Assembly (NCBI RefSeq): GCF_037076455.1
Contig: NZ_AP028679.1
Location: 3,611,501 to 3,675,500, forward strand
Source: Desulfoferula mesophila
Lineage (GTDB): Bacteria > Desulfobacterota > Desulfarculia > Desulfarculales > Desulfarculaceae
Direction of reading: 5' to 3'
Length of the DNA: 64,000 bases
Shown here: piece by piece, positions 51,671 through 60,318 of the stretch
Layout of the letters: every line of letters begins with the position of its first letter
How positions within the stretch are numbered: position 1 is the stretch's first letter
The notes under the pieces: model-generated
The model's database searches: none
The model's input: only the letters and a program-made list of their open reading frames with translations
What the model was told of the DNA's origin: nothing
Position numbers and translations under genes: made by a program

Positions 51671-53007
51671 GCCGAAATTGCTCCTGGGGCCGGCAGCAGC
51701 TCACCGGCCAGAGAGTTTTCCCTTCCCTCGGTGATGCGCACCATCACCAGGCTCTCGGCCAACTCCGGCGTACCGGGAAAGTTGACCACCCGGCCGGCGC
51801 GCGTGCGCCCGCTCATGAGGCCCTCGCCGTGTCTGGCCGGGCCTTCCACCAACACCTCTTCCAGCTTGCCCGCCTGGGCCTGGTGCTCGGCCAGGCCGAT
51901 CTCCCTTTGCAGGGCCTGCAACTCCACTAGGCGCTCGCTCTTGACCTCTTCCTCCAGCTGGTTCTCCAAACGGCCCGCCTTGGTGAAGGGCCGGTCGGAA
52001 TACTTGAAGCTGTAGAGGAAATCGTAACGGACTTCCCTTAGCAGACTCAAGCTCTCTTCGAAATCCTGGCGGGTTTCTCCGGGGAAGCCCACGATGATGT
52101 CGCTGCCCAGGGCCACCGAGGGCACCTTTTGCCTAAGCAGGTTCACCTGCTCCAGATAGCGCTCCCTGGTGTAGCCCCGATTCATGGCCTTGAGCATGCG
52201 ATTGCTGCCCGACTGGGCGGGCAGGTGCATCTGCTCCATCACCTTTTCCAGCCCGGCCATGGCCTCGATGAGGCTGGGGCTCAGGTCCTTGGGGTGGCTG
52301 GTGGTGAAGCGGATGCGCCAAAGCTCCGGCACGTCGTTGACTCGCCCCAGGAGCCCCGCGAAGTCCAGGCCGCCGTCCGGGTCGCGGTAGGAGTTAACGT
52401 TCTGGCCCAGCAGGGTTATTTCGCGCGCTCCCGCGGCCACCAAGGCGGCCACCTCCTCAAGCACCTCGCCGGCCGGCCGCGAGCGCTCCCGGCCCCGCAC
52501 ATAGGGCACCACGCAGTAGGAGCAGAAGTTGTCGCAACCGGTCATCACCGTGACCATGGCCCTGAGGCCGGGCTCGGCGGGCACGATGATCTGGGCCGGG
52601 GCCGAGGGCGGCCCCAGCTTGGTCAGGGCCTGGCGCTTGCCCTTGGCGGCCTGGGTCACCAGCTCGGGCAGGCGGTTCAGGGCGTCGGGGCCGAAGACGA
52701 AGTCCAGGTGGGGCAGGCGCCTCAGCAGCTTGTCGCCCTCTTGCTGGGCCACGCAGCCGCCCACCCCGATCAAAAGCCAGGGCTTCTCCCGCTTGAGGCG
52801 CTTGAGCTCGCCCACGTAGGAGTAAACCTTCTCCTCTGCCAGGCGGCGCACCGAGCAGGTATTGAGCACGATCAAATCGGCCGCTTCCGGCTCCGCCACC
52901 TGGGCGTAGCCCATCTCGGCCAGCATGCCCGCCATGCGCTTGGAATCATAGGCGTTCATCTGGCAGCCGAAGGTGCGCAGACAAACCTTTTTCTTGGTTT
53001 CTATCAT
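51667..53007 (-). CDS. miaB: tRNA-2-methylthio-N6-dimethylallyladenosine synthase
   Basis: MiaB adds a methylthio group to i6A37 made by MiaA. 446 residues with three modules. The MTTase domain is RTFGCQMNAYDSKRMAGMLA with Cys ligands in LNTCSVRRLAEEKV and GVGGCVAQQEG. The radical SAM core is MTGCDNFCSYCVVPYVRGRE (C-x3-C-x2-C), followed by TSHPKDLS, MHLPAQSGSNRMLKAMNRGY and DIIVGFPGET. A C-terminal TRAM domain ends the protein. Start ATG 53007. Two 4Fe-4S clusters are expected. It is the first gene of miaB-DUF151, with PHP close behind. Confidence 0.96.
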   Translation of the reverse strand: MIETKKKVCLRTFGCQMNAYDSKRMAGMLAEMGYAQVAEPEAADLIVLNTCSVRRLAEEKVYSYVGELKRLKREKPWLLIGVGGCVAQQEGDKLLRRLPHLDFVFGPDALNRLPELVTQAAKGKRQALTKLGPPSAPAQIIVPAEPGLRAMVTVMTGCDNFCSYCVVPYVRGRERSRPAGEVLEEVAALVAAGAREITLLGQNVNSYRDPDGGLDFAGLLGRVNDVPELWRIRFTTSHPKDLSPSLIEAMAGLEKVMEQMHLPAQSGSNRMLKAMNRGYTRERYLEQVNLLRQKVPSVALGSDIIVGFPGETRQDFEESLSLLREVRYDFLYSFKYSDRPFTKAGRLENQLEEEVKSERLVELQALQREIGLAEHQAQAGKLEEVLVEGPARHGEGLMSGRTRAGRVVNFPGTPELAESLVMVRITEGRENSLAGELLPAPGAISA

Positions 53008-53021
53008 ACTAATATTCTACG

Positions 53022-53948
53022 CTAATCAGCCGGGGATGGCTTGTCCGCGACGCTAAAATGATCATAGGCCGCCCGCGCGATGGCCGCGATGGCCTTTTCG
53101 CCGGTGGCGCGGTTTTCCCGGCAGTCGCTCACCAGCACCGCCACGGCCAGATGCCCGCCGCTGGGCAAGGTGATGATGCCCACGTCGTTCAAGGCGGCCC
53201 TCACCCCGTCCCTGGTGCCCGAGGTGCCGGTCTTGTGGGCCACCGGGGTTCCTGGGGGCAGGTTGCCCTTGATCCGTTCAGCCCCCGCTTGGGTGTTAAG
53301 CATCACTTCCAGGAGAAAAGCGGTGCTGGGGGGCGACAAAATTTTGCCCTGATAAAAAAGCCGCAGCAGGCGGGCGAGCGCCAGGGGCGTGCTCCAGTTG
53401 GCGAACTGGGCCTGCCAATCCCGCTGCATCCGCGCCTCGTCGTAGCGGATGGCCATGTCCTTTATGCCCAGGCCGTGGATGAAATCGTTCACCGTGGCCG
53501 GACCGCCCAGGAGCCCCAGCAGGATGTCGCAGCCGTTGTTGTCGCTCTGGGCCACGGTGTAGCGCAGGATCTCGGCCAAGGGCAGCCTGGCGCCCTGGGG
53601 ATATTTCTCCCGGAGGGGGCTCCAGGTATGGGGCCGCAGGTCGCCGGGGCTGACGACTATCTCCTGCTCCAGGGCGAGCCGCCCCTGATCCACCGCGCTG
53701 AGCACGGCCAGGGCCACGGGAAGCTTGAACACGCTTTGCATGGGAAAGCGCTGATCGCCGTGAAAGCTCACCACCCGCCCGTCCTCGATCATTATTAGGC
53801 CCACCCCCACCCGCATCTTCAGGGGCGCGGCGATGGCCGCGATGCGTTTGGCCAACGCATTGCCCTGGGCCAAGGCCGCCGGGGCCGTAGGCACCGCGAG
53901 CAGGCCGGCCAAAAAGAACGCTATGACAACGACCCGGACCTGGCGCAC
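53022..53948 (-). CDS. Class A beta-lactamase, PER/CfxA-like (subclass A2)
   Basis: 308 residues. GTG 53948 follows GAGG and is chosen because the signal peptide (VVVIAFFLAGLLAVPTAPAA, cleavage after ALA) begins there; the open frame extends to 54005. Active-site motifs: S72-V-F-K75, S135-D-N137, E171 in YDEARMQRDW (omega loop), and K239-T-G in AHKTGTSG. The E-x-x-M pattern where class A1 enzymes have E-x-x-L-N, and the stretch AERIKGNLPPGTPVAHKTGT, point to subclass A2 (PER, CfxA, CblA). It is periplasmic and predicted to hydrolyse beta-lactams, with no expression or activity shown. No mobile-element genes flank it, so it looks chromosomal. Confidence 0.88.
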   Translation of the reverse strand: MRQVRVVVIAFFLAGLLAVPTAPAALAQGNALAKRIAAIAAPLKMRVGVGLIMIEDGRVVSFHGDQRFPMQSVFKLPVALAVLSAVDQGRLALEQEIVVSPGDLRPHTWSPLREKYPQGARLPLAEILRYTVAQSDNNGCDILLGLLGGPATVNDFIHGLGIKDMAIRYDEARMQRDWQAQFANWSTPLALARLLRLFYQGKILSPPSTAFLLEVMLNTQAGAERIKGNLPPGTPVAHKTGTSGTRDGVRAALNDVGIITLPSGGHLAVAVLVSDCRENRATGEKAIAAIARAAYDHFSVADKPSPAD

Positions 53949-54133
53949 GGGAGATACCTCGGCAATAATCAACAAAACCGCGTTATTGGGACGATCAGCC
54001 GCCACGAAAGGCGATCATCTTGTATTATTTGAGGCTGGGGCGCGAGCCTGTTCCTCGGCAAATATGCTAAAAACTATACCCATGGCCCCCACCGGCGCAA
54101 GCGCGGGCCGGCAACCGGAGCACAGGAGCCGTC

Positions 54134-54823
54134 TTGATACCCATCCGCGACGAAAATCCGCTCCAGGGAACCCCTTACGTCACCCTGGGCCTCATCGCGC
54201 TCAACGTGCTGGTCTATCTTTACCAGTTCACGATGTCGCCCCAGCAGGAGATGATCTTCGCCTACCAGTACGGCGTGGTGCCCGCCCTGCTCACCGGCGC
54301 GCTGGAAGTGCCCCAGCCCCTGGCCTGGTTTCCCCAGCCCCTGACCCTGGTCACCTCGGTCTTCTTGCACGGCGGCTTTTTGCACCTGGCGGGCAACATG
54401 CTCTATCTGTGGATTTTCGGCAACAACGTGGAGGACCGCCTGGGGCCGGTGCGCTTCGTGGTTTTCTATCTGGTGGGCGGGGTGCTGGCTTCCCTGGCCC
54501 ACGTGCTGGCCGATCCCGCCTCGCAGCTGCCCATGATCGGGGCCTCGGGAGCCATCGCCGCGGTGCTGGGGGCCTATTTCCTCTTGTACCCCCGGGCCAA
54601 CGTGGTGGTGCTGATCTGGTTCTTCTTTTTCGTACAGTTGATCCGGGTGCCGGCGGTGATCGTGCTGGGGGTCTGGTTCCTGTTCCAGATTTTGGGCAGC
54701 GGCGGGCCGGGGGTGGCCTGGATGGCCCATATCGGAGGCTTCGTGGTGGGACTGGTGCTTATCCGCTTTTTCCTGCCCCGCGCGGGCGGGCCCCGGAGTC
54801 GCGGCCCGCGCCTGGTCTCCTAA
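54134..54823 (+). CDS. Rhomboid-family intramembrane serine protease
   Basis: 229 residues with six or so membrane helices. The catalytic serine is S138 in MIGASGAIAAVLG, the catalytic histidine H199 in AWMAHIGGFVVGL; HGGFLHLAGNMLYLWIFGNN is the conserved loop 1 and helix 2. Such proteases cut transmembrane segments of substrates in the inner membrane; the substrate is unknown. The start is TTG 54134, which follows CAGGAG by 6 bases; no ATG fits. It is convergent with a small exported-protein gene, overlapping by four bases. Confidence 0.9.
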   Translation: MIPIRDENPLQGTPYVTLGLIALNVLVYLYQFTMSPQQEMIFAYQYGVVPALLTGALEVPQPLAWFPQPLTLVTSVFLHGGFLHLAGNMLYLWIFGNNVEDRLGPVRFVVFYLVGGVLASLAHVLADPASQLPMIGASGAIAAVLGAYFLLYPRANVVVLIWFFFFVQLIRVPAVIVLGVWFLFQILGSGGPGVAWMAHIGGFVVGLVLIRFFLPRAGGPRSRGPRLVS

Positions 54824-55251
54824 TCGTGCTTGACGCCCCGTAGCTTGATGCTGCCCACCTCTTCCAGGGGAATGCGGTAGTTGCCGTAAGAGGTCTTGCC
54901 GGTGGCCTTCAGGCTGCCCTTGACGCTGATGGTCACGGTCTTGCCGTCTTTCAGGGCCACCTCGGCCTTGTACTCGCCCTCATGGTGCCGGATGAGCACC
55001 TCCTTGACCTGGTCCAATGGAACGGCCAGCTCGCCCCGGCCCATGTCTCCGGCCAAAAAGGCCACGCCCGCGATGGAGAAGTGGCTCAGCTCCACCGAGG
55101 TGCCGCCCAGGTCGGTCAGGGTGACCAGATAGTTGACCTTGGGCTCGGGGATGCGGGTGGGCACTTCGTCACCCCCCGTGCCCATGGCCATGATCAGAGG
55201 CATCGTCACAAGCAAGGCGCACAGAACTATGACTCTCAGGCTGCGGGGCAT
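54820..55251 (-). CDS. Exported hypothetical protein
   Basis: 143 residues with a signal peptide (SLRVIVLCALLVTMPLIMAM). The mature part has about eight short strands (NYLVTLTDLGGTSVELSHFS, RGELAVPLDQVKEVLIRHHE, YKAEVALKDGKTVTISVKGS) suggesting a beta-sandwich or barrel-like fold, and a C-terminal NYRIPLEEVGSIKLRGVKHD motif of two more strands. No recognised family. It is not a lipoprotein (no lipobox Cys). The ATG at 55251 follows AAGGAG. The 3' end overlaps the rhomboid gene by four bases. Confidence 0.6.
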   Translation of the reverse strand: MPRSLRVIVLCALLVTMPLIMAMGTGGDEVPTRIPEPKVNYLVTLTDLGGTSVELSHFSIAGVAFLAGDMGRGELAVPLDQVKEVLIRHHEGEYKAEVALKDGKTVTISVKGSLKATGKTSYGNYRIPLEEVGSIKLRGVKHD

Positions 55252-55457
55252 GGGGATTCTCCTTGTATATTGCCGGTGAGGGCCGCCCCTTTGGAACCGA
55301 GGCGTCCTTATCCGCTCATATTAAAAGATTTGGTAGCACGCCGCCACCCCCGGAGCCAAGTAAAAACACATCCTCTTCTTGGCCCGGTTCCTGGGGGGTG
55401 CTATGCTGAAATAGCCCGCACGGCCAATCAGCAGTACCAAGGGGAGTTCAGGCAGTA

Positions 55458-56516
55458 ATGCTCGATGAAATGCGCCGCCGCTGGAGCGTGATCCCGACCT
55501 GGATCAAGGTGGTGCCGGTGGCCGGCCTCTTGGTCGGGTTGGGCCTTGCCAACTGGTGGCTGCTACCCCTGCGGCCCGATCTTGCCGCCTTTGTGCAGCG
55601 CCTGTTCTTTTTGCCCCTGTTCATGGCCAGCCTGCTCTTTGGTCTCAAGGGCGGGCTCATCTGCGCCGCGCTGATCGGCCTCAACTACCTGGACTTCTTC
55701 CACGACCCCGCCAACGGCCGCGCCGCCACCTATTTGATGGCCCTTGAGCTGTCGCTCTACTTCTTCACCGGCGCCCTCACCGGCTTTTTGGTGGACCGGG
55801 AGCGCCGCGAGGCCAAGCGACTCAAAGAGGCTGAAAACCTGGCTCTTTTGGGCCAAGCCGCCGGGGCGGTGGCCCATGAGCTCAAAACCCCCTTGATCGC
55901 CATAGGCGGCTTTGCCCAGCGCATCCAGCGCGACCTGCCCCCGGACCACCCCTACCGCCATCAGCTGAAGATCCTCGTGGACCAGGTAAGCCACATGGAG
56001 GCCCTGTTGCGCCAGATGCTGGACTACACCCGGCCCCTGGAGTTGCGTCCGGTGCCGGTGGACCCGGCCGAGTTGGTCCAGGAGGTCTTTCTCCTCACCG
56101 AGGCCATGGCCAAGAAACGGGCGGTGCGCCTGGCCCACGAGCTGGGCGGCAAAGAGCTCACTGTGCCCGCAGACCGCATCCGGCTCAAGCAGGTGCTCAT
56201 AAACCTGGTGCAAAACGCGGTGCAGGCCTCGCCCCGGGGCGGGGTGGTGGTGGTCAGGGCCCTGGAAGACAAGGAACACCTCACCCTGGAGATAATGGAC
56301 CAGGGTCCGGGCATCGCCCCGGAAGAACAGAAAAACATCTTCCTGCCCTTTTTCACCACCAAAAAGGGGGGAACCGGCCTGGGCCTGGCCATCACCCGCA
56401 AGAACGTGCTGGCCCATCATGGCGAGTTGGTTCTGCAAAGCGCCCCGGGCAAGGGCAGCACCTTCCGGGTGGTCCTGCCCCGCGCCGGCGAAGGCGCTGC
56501 CGCCGCCACACCCTAG
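55458..56516 (+). CDS. Membrane sensor histidine kinase (orphan)
   Basis: 352 residues. Four hydrophobic segments lie before residue 115 (IKVVPVAGLLVGLGLANWW, RLFFLPLFMASLLFGLKGGL, ICAALIGLNYLDFF, LELSLYFFTGALTGFLV) with little periplasmic sequence between them. The dimerisation/phospho-acceptor domain has H140 in AVAHELKTPL. The ATPase shows an N box (LINLVQNAVQAS), G1 (IMDQGPGIAPEE), F (FLPFFTTKKGG) and G2 (GTGLGLAIT). With no periplasmic domain it may sense membrane or cytoplasmic state. No response regulator lies next to it; the NtrC-type regulator at 32690 is the only one in the window. Confidence 0.88.
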   Translation: MLDEMRRRWSVIPTWIKVVPVAGLLVGLGLANWWLLPLRPDLAAFVQRLFFLPLFMASLLFGLKGGLICAALIGLNYLDFFHDPANGRAATYLMALELSLYFFTGALTGFLVDRERREAKRLKEAENLALLGQAAGAVAHELKTPLIAIGGFAQRIQRDLPPDHPYRHQLKILVDQVSHMEALLRQMLDYTRPLELRPVPVDPAELVQEVFLLTEAMAKKRAVRLAHELGGKELTVPADRIRLKQVLINLVQNAVQASPRGGVVVVRALEDKEHLTLEIMDQGPGIAPEEQKNIFLPFFTTKKGGTGLGLAITRKNVLAHHGELVLQSAPGKGSTFRVVLPRAGEGAAAATP

Positions 56517-56574
56517 CGCTTCCCGGAGCAAGCCCGAGCGCGGCTTTGGGCCGCGGGCCGCCCTCTTATACCGG

Positions 56575-57429
56575 CTATCCCCAGCGCAGCTTGGTTTTGA
56601 GAATCTCGAAGTAGTCCTTGAAGGGTGACTGAATAAGATGGACCGTGTGCTCCGAGCGCTGGAAGCGGATCTCGTCGCCCGGTTCCAGCTCCAGGCCCAC
56701 CTGCCCGTCGCAGGTCAGGGTGGTTTCCTGGGCCCTCTTGCCAAGGGTCACTCCCAAGACCATCTCCGGGGCCAGAAGCAGCGGGCGGTTGCTCAGGGTG
56801 AAGGAGCAGATGGGGGCCACCACGATGCAGTTGAGGGAAGGATGGCAGATGGGCCCGCCCGCCGAGAGGTTGTAGGCGGTGGATCCGGTGGGGGTGGAGA
56901 CGATCAGGCCGTCGGCCTGGAAGGTGGTCAGCGGGCGGCCGTCCACCACCGCCTCCAGTTCCACGATGCGCGCCAAGGCGGCCTTGTTGATAACCAGGTC
57001 GTTGAGAGCTGTGAACCGGGCCAGCTGGACGCCGCTCCGGCGCACCACCGCGTCCAGCATGAGCCGGGGGGAGGCTTGGTAATGCCCCTGGAGCACCTTT
57101 TCCATGGCCGGCAAAAGTTCGCCGGGGGCCAGGGCGGTAAGAAAGCCCAAGCCGCCCAGGTTCACCCCCAGGATGGGCACCCGCTCCAGGCCGCAGGCCA
57201 CCACCTGGCGCACCGCGCCCAGCATGGTGCCGTCGCCGCCCAGTACCACCACCAGCCCGGTGTCCGGGGGCAGGGGCCTTTCCGCCCCGTTGTCGGCCCC
57301 GGGTTCGCCGCCCTTGGCCTCCAAAAGGTGGACCGCAGAGCCGCGCCCGGCCAGCCACTGCCCCAGGCTCTCGGCCTGCTCTTGGGCCGCGGGGGTTTTG
57401 GCCTTGTAAATTATAGTAACCTTGGGCAT
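56575..57429 (-). CDS. nadK: NAD kinase
   Basis: Phosphorylates NAD to NADP. 284 residues with GGDGT at 64-68 (VVLGGDGTMLGAVRQVV), GVNLGGLGFLTAL, then LNDLVINK, where the common pair is N-E (here N-D), DGLIVSTPTGSTAYNLSAGG and the C-terminal LEPGDEIRF region. N-D instead of N-E occurs in some homologues, so activity is still expected. The ATG at 57429 has GGAG nearby (GGAGCTTCCACA). Located alone between the histidine kinase gene (convergent) and a divergent hypothetical gene. Confidence 0.93.
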   Translation of the reverse strand: MPKVTIIYKAKTPAAQEQAESLGQWLAGRGSAVHLLEAKGGEPGADNGAERPLPPDTGLVVVLGGDGTMLGAVRQVVACGLERVPILGVNLGGLGFLTALAPGELLPAMEKVLQGHYQASPRLMLDAVVRRSGVQLARFTALNDLVINKAALARIVELEAVVDGRPLTTFQADGLIVSTPTGSTAYNLSAGGPICHPSLNCIVVAPICSFTLSNRPLLLAPEMVLGVTLGKRAQETTLTCDGQVGLELEPGDEIRFQRSEHTVHLIQSPFKDYFEILKTKLRWG

Positions 57430-57505
57430 TGTGGAAGCTCCTTGGGGGCAAACCTAACAAAAAGCGCCCTTTCTAACAACCAGTATGCCACCACGGGGAA
57501 TTTCG

Positions 57506-58213
57506 ATGGGGGATGATGATTTCATTCAGGCCCTGAACCAGGCGGTCAAGCAGGAGATAGTGCAGAACTATTTCCGTGAGCGCCGCATCATAGAGGAAGA
57601 GATCCAGCTGGTCAACGAGGCGGTCAGCGGCCTGCAGGGAGGGCTTTACGCCTGGGAAAAGCATAGGGCCCGCCTGGGCCGGGCCCTGGGCGACGCGGAC
57701 ACCCGCGAGAAATTCTTCGCCGCCGCCGATCTGGTTTCCCCCCGCCCCGAGTCGGTGGCCGCCTCCGCTCCGGCGGTGGGCCTTTCCCCACCCCGGGGGC
57801 TGACCAGGACCTCCCGCTACACCAGCCTGATTCGCGGGCTCTACAAGGTGTTGGTGGACGAGGCCGCCTCCCTGGAGGACGAGCGCCAAAGGGCGCTGAA
57901 GCTCATGAAGGAAGTCAACCAGGACATCGCGGCCTTCGAGGCCAACCACGACCTGATGATGCTGGCCAGCTACCTGCGCTCGCTAAGCCCGGAAACCCTG
58001 CAAAAGCGCAAGATCCTGGGGGTAAACTTCACGGCCCAGGAAAAGGCGCTCTCCGCCGCGGCCCTTTCCTTCCGGCAGCTCAGGGCCAAGGATCTGAGCC
58101 TGGACGCCCCCCTGCCCAAGCCCAAACCAGTTTCCCAGGTCATGGAAGAAGTAAGCGGGCTGCTCAAGCAGTCGCTGAAACGCAATCCCCAGGCCGGCAA
58201 GGATTTCTTTTGA
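57506..58213 (+). CDS. Hypothetical coiled-coil-type protein
   Basis: 235 residues, no recognised family. The N-terminus MGDDDFIQALNQAVKQEIVQ is followed by long helices (NYFRERRIIEEEIQLVNEAV, then RALGDADTREKFFAAADLV), a Pro/Ser linker near residues 80-105, and a second helical part (YKVLVDEAASLEDERQRALK, KEVNQDIAAFEANHDLMMLA) ending in a basic tail (KQSLKRNPQAGKDFF). No signal peptide. ATG 57506 follows GGGGAAT; GTG or ATG starts 21 bases upstream are weaker. It is divergent from nadK; function unknown. Confidence 0.6.
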   Translation: MGDDDFIQALNQAVKQEIVQNYFRERRIIEEEIQLVNEAVSGLQGGLYAWEKHRARLGRALGDADTREKFFAAADLVSPRPESVAASAPAVGLSPPRGLTRTSRYTSLIRGLYKVLVDEAASLEDERQRALKLMKEVNQDIAAFEANHDLMMLASYLRSLSPETLQKRKILGVNFTAQEKALSAAALSFRQLRAKDLSLDAPLPKPKPVSQVMEEVSGLLKQSLKRNPQAGKDFF

Positions 58214-58284
58214 AGCATCCCGCTTGCGGCCCGCCGGGCCGATCTGCTATTGCTGAGTAGCTCGCATCCTGCCTAGGGAGGTAC

Positions 58285-59211
58285 ATGGCCAAGGCGCGCC
58301 ACAAGGTTAAAAGCTTGTCCCAAGCGGTGGGCGAATTGGTGCGCCCCGGCGACAGCGTGGCCCTTTCCGCCGCCCTGGAGGGCTGCATCCCCTACGCCGC
58401 GGCCCATGAGATCATCCGCCAGGGCATCGGGCCTCTCACCCTGGTGGCCCCCATCAGCAACATCAGCATCGACCAGATGATCGGCGCCGGCCTGGCGGAG
58501 CGGGTCATCGCCGCCTGGGTGGGCAACGTGAGCACCGGCATCGGCTACAACTACCGCCGGGCGGTGGAACAGGGTCTGCCCCGGCCCCTGGAGGTGCTGG
58601 ACCACAGCAACTTCTCCATCACCCTGGCCCTGGAGGCCGGAGGCCGGGGCCTGCCCATGGCCGTGGGACGCTCGCCCATGGGCAGCGACATGGCCCTGAA
58701 CAACCCTCAGTTCAAAAGCTTCTCCTGCCCCCACTCCGGCCAGAAGCTCCTGGCCATCCAGGCGCTCAACCCCGACGTGGCCCTGCTCCACGTGCAGCGG
58801 GCCGACGCCCAGGGCAACTGCCAGGCCTGGGGGGCCAGCGGTTTCGCCAGGCAGGCGGCCATGGCCAGCCGCCGGGTGCTCATAACCTGCGAAGAGGTGG
58901 TGGACAGCGAGGTGATCCGCCGCGACCCGGACCGCACTCTGGTGCCGGGGCTGTTGGTGGACGCGGTGTGCGAGGTGCCCTGGGGGGCCCATCCCGCCCC
59001 GGTGCAGGGATACTACGACCTGGACAACCAGTTCTACCTGGACTATGCGGCCGCCACCCGCGAGCCCGCCGGGGCCCGGGCCTGGCAAACCGAGTGGGTG
59101 GACGGGCTGGAAGGCCGCGAGGCCTACGTGGCCAAGCTGGGCGGCGAGCGCCTGCGCTCGCTCATGGTGAGCCACAGCCGCCCCAGCGCGCCGTTGGAGT
59201 ACGGCTGGTGA
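58285..59211 (+). CDS. CoA-transferase subunit A, glutaconate CoA-transferase family
   Basis: 308 residues of the GctA-like family (class I CoA-transferases). Blocks include LVRPGDSVALSAALEGCIPYA, ERVIAAWVGNVSTGIGYNYR, FSITLALEAGGRGLPMAVGR, DVALLHVQRADAQGNCQAWG and the C-terminal LEGREAYVAKLGGERL. It pairs with the downstream beta subunit, whose GTG start lies inside this stop (GTGA), so the two make one heteromeric enzyme. The acid substrate is uncertain; in Bzd-type aromatic degraders related pairs could act on C5-C7 dicarboxylic acids. ATG 58285 follows GGGAGG. Confidence 0.85.
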   Translation: MAKARHKVKSLSQAVGELVRPGDSVALSAALEGCIPYAAAHEIIRQGIGPLTLVAPISNISIDQMIGAGLAERVIAAWVGNVSTGIGYNYRRAVEQGLPRPLEVLDHSNFSITLALEAGGRGLPMAVGRSPMGSDMALNNPQFKSFSCPHSGQKLLAIQALNPDVALLHVQRADAQGNCQAWGASGFARQAAMASRRVLITCEEVVDSEVIRRDPDRTLVPGLLVDAVCEVPWGAHPAPVQGYYDLDNQFYLDYAAATREPAGARAWQTEWVDGLEGREAYVAKLGGERLRSLMVSHSRPSAPLEYGW

Positions 59212-59963
59212 CGGACTACACCCCGGCCGAGATCATGGTGACCGCCGCCGCCCGGCAGATACGCGACGGCGAGGTGGTGTTCGTGGGCATGCGCCTGCCG
59301 CTGTTGGCCTTCATGCTGGCCAAAGAGACCCACGCGCCCCATGCCCTGGGCCTTTTTGAAAACGGGGTGCTGCGCGACCAACCGGCCACCGCGCCCATCA
59401 TCACCATGGGCGACGCGCCCAACCAGTGCGGGGCGCTCAAGGTCTGCGGCCTGGACGAGGTGATGAGCCTGCTCTCGGGCGGGCGGGTGGATCTGGGTTT
59501 CATCGGCGGGGCCCAGGTGGACCAGTGGGGTAACGTGAACACCCATCTGGCCCCCAAGCCGGACGGTAGGGCGGTGCGCCTGCCCGGCTCGGGCGGCGGG
59601 GCGGACATCGCCTGCCTGGCCGGCCGCCTGCTCATCATCATGAATCACGAGCGCCGCCGCCTGGTGCCCCAGGTGGACTATGTCACCTCCCCCGGCTGGG
59701 GGCCCCATCCCGGCTGGCGCGAGGAGCAGGGGCTCACCCGGGGCGGGCCGGCCGCCCTGATCACCTCCCTGGGGGTGTTCAGCTTTCCCCGGGGACGGGC
59801 CGAGTTGAGCTCGGTGCACCCGGGGGTGAACCCGGAACAGGTGGCCCGGGAAACCGGTTGGGAGCTGACCCAGGCGCCCGGGCTGGGAACCACCCCGGAG
59901 CCCACGGACCGGGAACTGGCCATAATCAGGCGCTTTGATCCCAACCGGTTCTGGACCGCCTGA
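59208..59963 (+). CDS. CoA-transferase subunit B, glutaconate CoA-transferase family
   Basis: 251 residues of the GctB-like family. The catalytic Glu is E51 in LFENGVLRDQ, the residue that forms the glutamyl-CoA thioester. Other family blocks are VVFVGMRLPLLAFMLAKETH, APIITMGDAPNQCG, SLLSGGRVDLGFIGGAQVDQ and GNVNTHLAPKPDGRAVRLPG. GTG 59208 overlaps the subunit A stop (GTGA). The enzyme likely moves CoA between an organic acid and acetyl- or glutaconyl-CoA. Downstream lie the DUF2080/GNAT cassettes, then bzdN and bzdO, placing the pair beside aromatic-degradation genes. Confidence 0.85.
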   Translation: MTDYTPAEIMVTAAARQIRDGEVVFVGMRLPLLAFMLAKETHAPHALGLFENGVLRDQPATAPIITMGDAPNQCGALKVCGLDEVMSLLSGGRVDLGFIGGAQVDQWGNVNTHLAPKPDGRAVRLPGSGGGADIACLAGRLLIIMNHERRRLVPQVDYVTSPGWGPHPGWREEQGLTRGGPAALITSLGVFSFPRGRAELSSVHPGVNPEQVARETGWELTQAPGLGTTPEPTDRELAIIRRFDPNRFWTA

Positions 59964-59974
59964 TTTTTTTGGGG

Positions 59975-60003
59975 TTGACAATTTTGGGGCGCTGACCTAT
60001 CGT
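59975..60003 (+). promoter_or_regulatory. Sigma-70 promoter of DUF2080/GNAT cassette 1
   Basis: TTGACA (59975-59980), 17-bp spacer, TATCGT (59998-60003). The operator repeat begins 9 bp after the -10, overlapping the expected start site. Confidence 0.65.
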
Positions 60004-60012
60004 CACAAAATA

Positions 60013-60036
60013 GCTACAAATTAGTCATTTTGTAGC
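60013..60036 (+). promoter_or_regulatory. Operator-like inverted repeat, cassette 1
   Basis: GCTACAA-N10-TTGTAGC, a perfect 7-10-7 dyad. The identical arms and spacer length recur at 61137-61160 in front of cassette 2, in the same position relative to the promoter. Confidence 0.7.
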
Positions 60037-60103
60037 ATAGATTCTTGGACGATTCGCACCAGGATCAGGGCCCCAACCCCAAAACCGCCGAGGCCTCAGG
60101 AGC

Positions 60104-60304
60104 ATGAGCGAAACTGAAAATGCAGCCCGCCGGAAGCGTTCCGGAGCCGAGGAAAAAGCCTCCGATGCCCGTCACAAGGCCAAGTTCGAGGTCTATGGCG
60201 AGGAGATGATCGAAAAGGAGGTCAAGCAAAGCGGCAATTCCGGCAGGGTATACCTGCCCCCGGAGTGGGTTGGCAAAAACGTAAAAATCATCCGCATTGA
60301 TTAA
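60104..60304 (+). CDS. DUF2080/AbrB-like small protein, cassette 1
   Basis: 66 residues. A charged N-terminal tail (MSETENAARRKRSGAEEKAS) precedes KAKFEVYGEEMIEKEVKQSG and SGRVYLPPEWVGKNVKIIRID. The last part has the AbrB/SpoVT-like swapped-hairpin pattern (KxxGNSGRVYLPxEWVGKxVKII) of DUF2080, small proteins that are often found near transposons in other genomes. Here there is no transposase; it precedes a GNAT acetyltransferase gene by 14 bp and follows a promoter with a dyad operator, so it may be the DNA-binding partner of the pair. A near copy is encoded at 61253. Confidence 0.75.
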   Translation: MSETENAARRKRSGAEEKASDARHKAKFEVYGEEMIEKEVKQSGNSGRVYLPPEWVGKNVKIIRID

Positions 60305-60318
60305 AGGCGAGGCGACAA

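Noticed and set aside
53948-54005. Longer beta-lactamase start at 54005
   Set aside because: It would place a charged stretch before the signal peptide; GTG 53948 has a good ribosome-binding site and starts the signal peptide.
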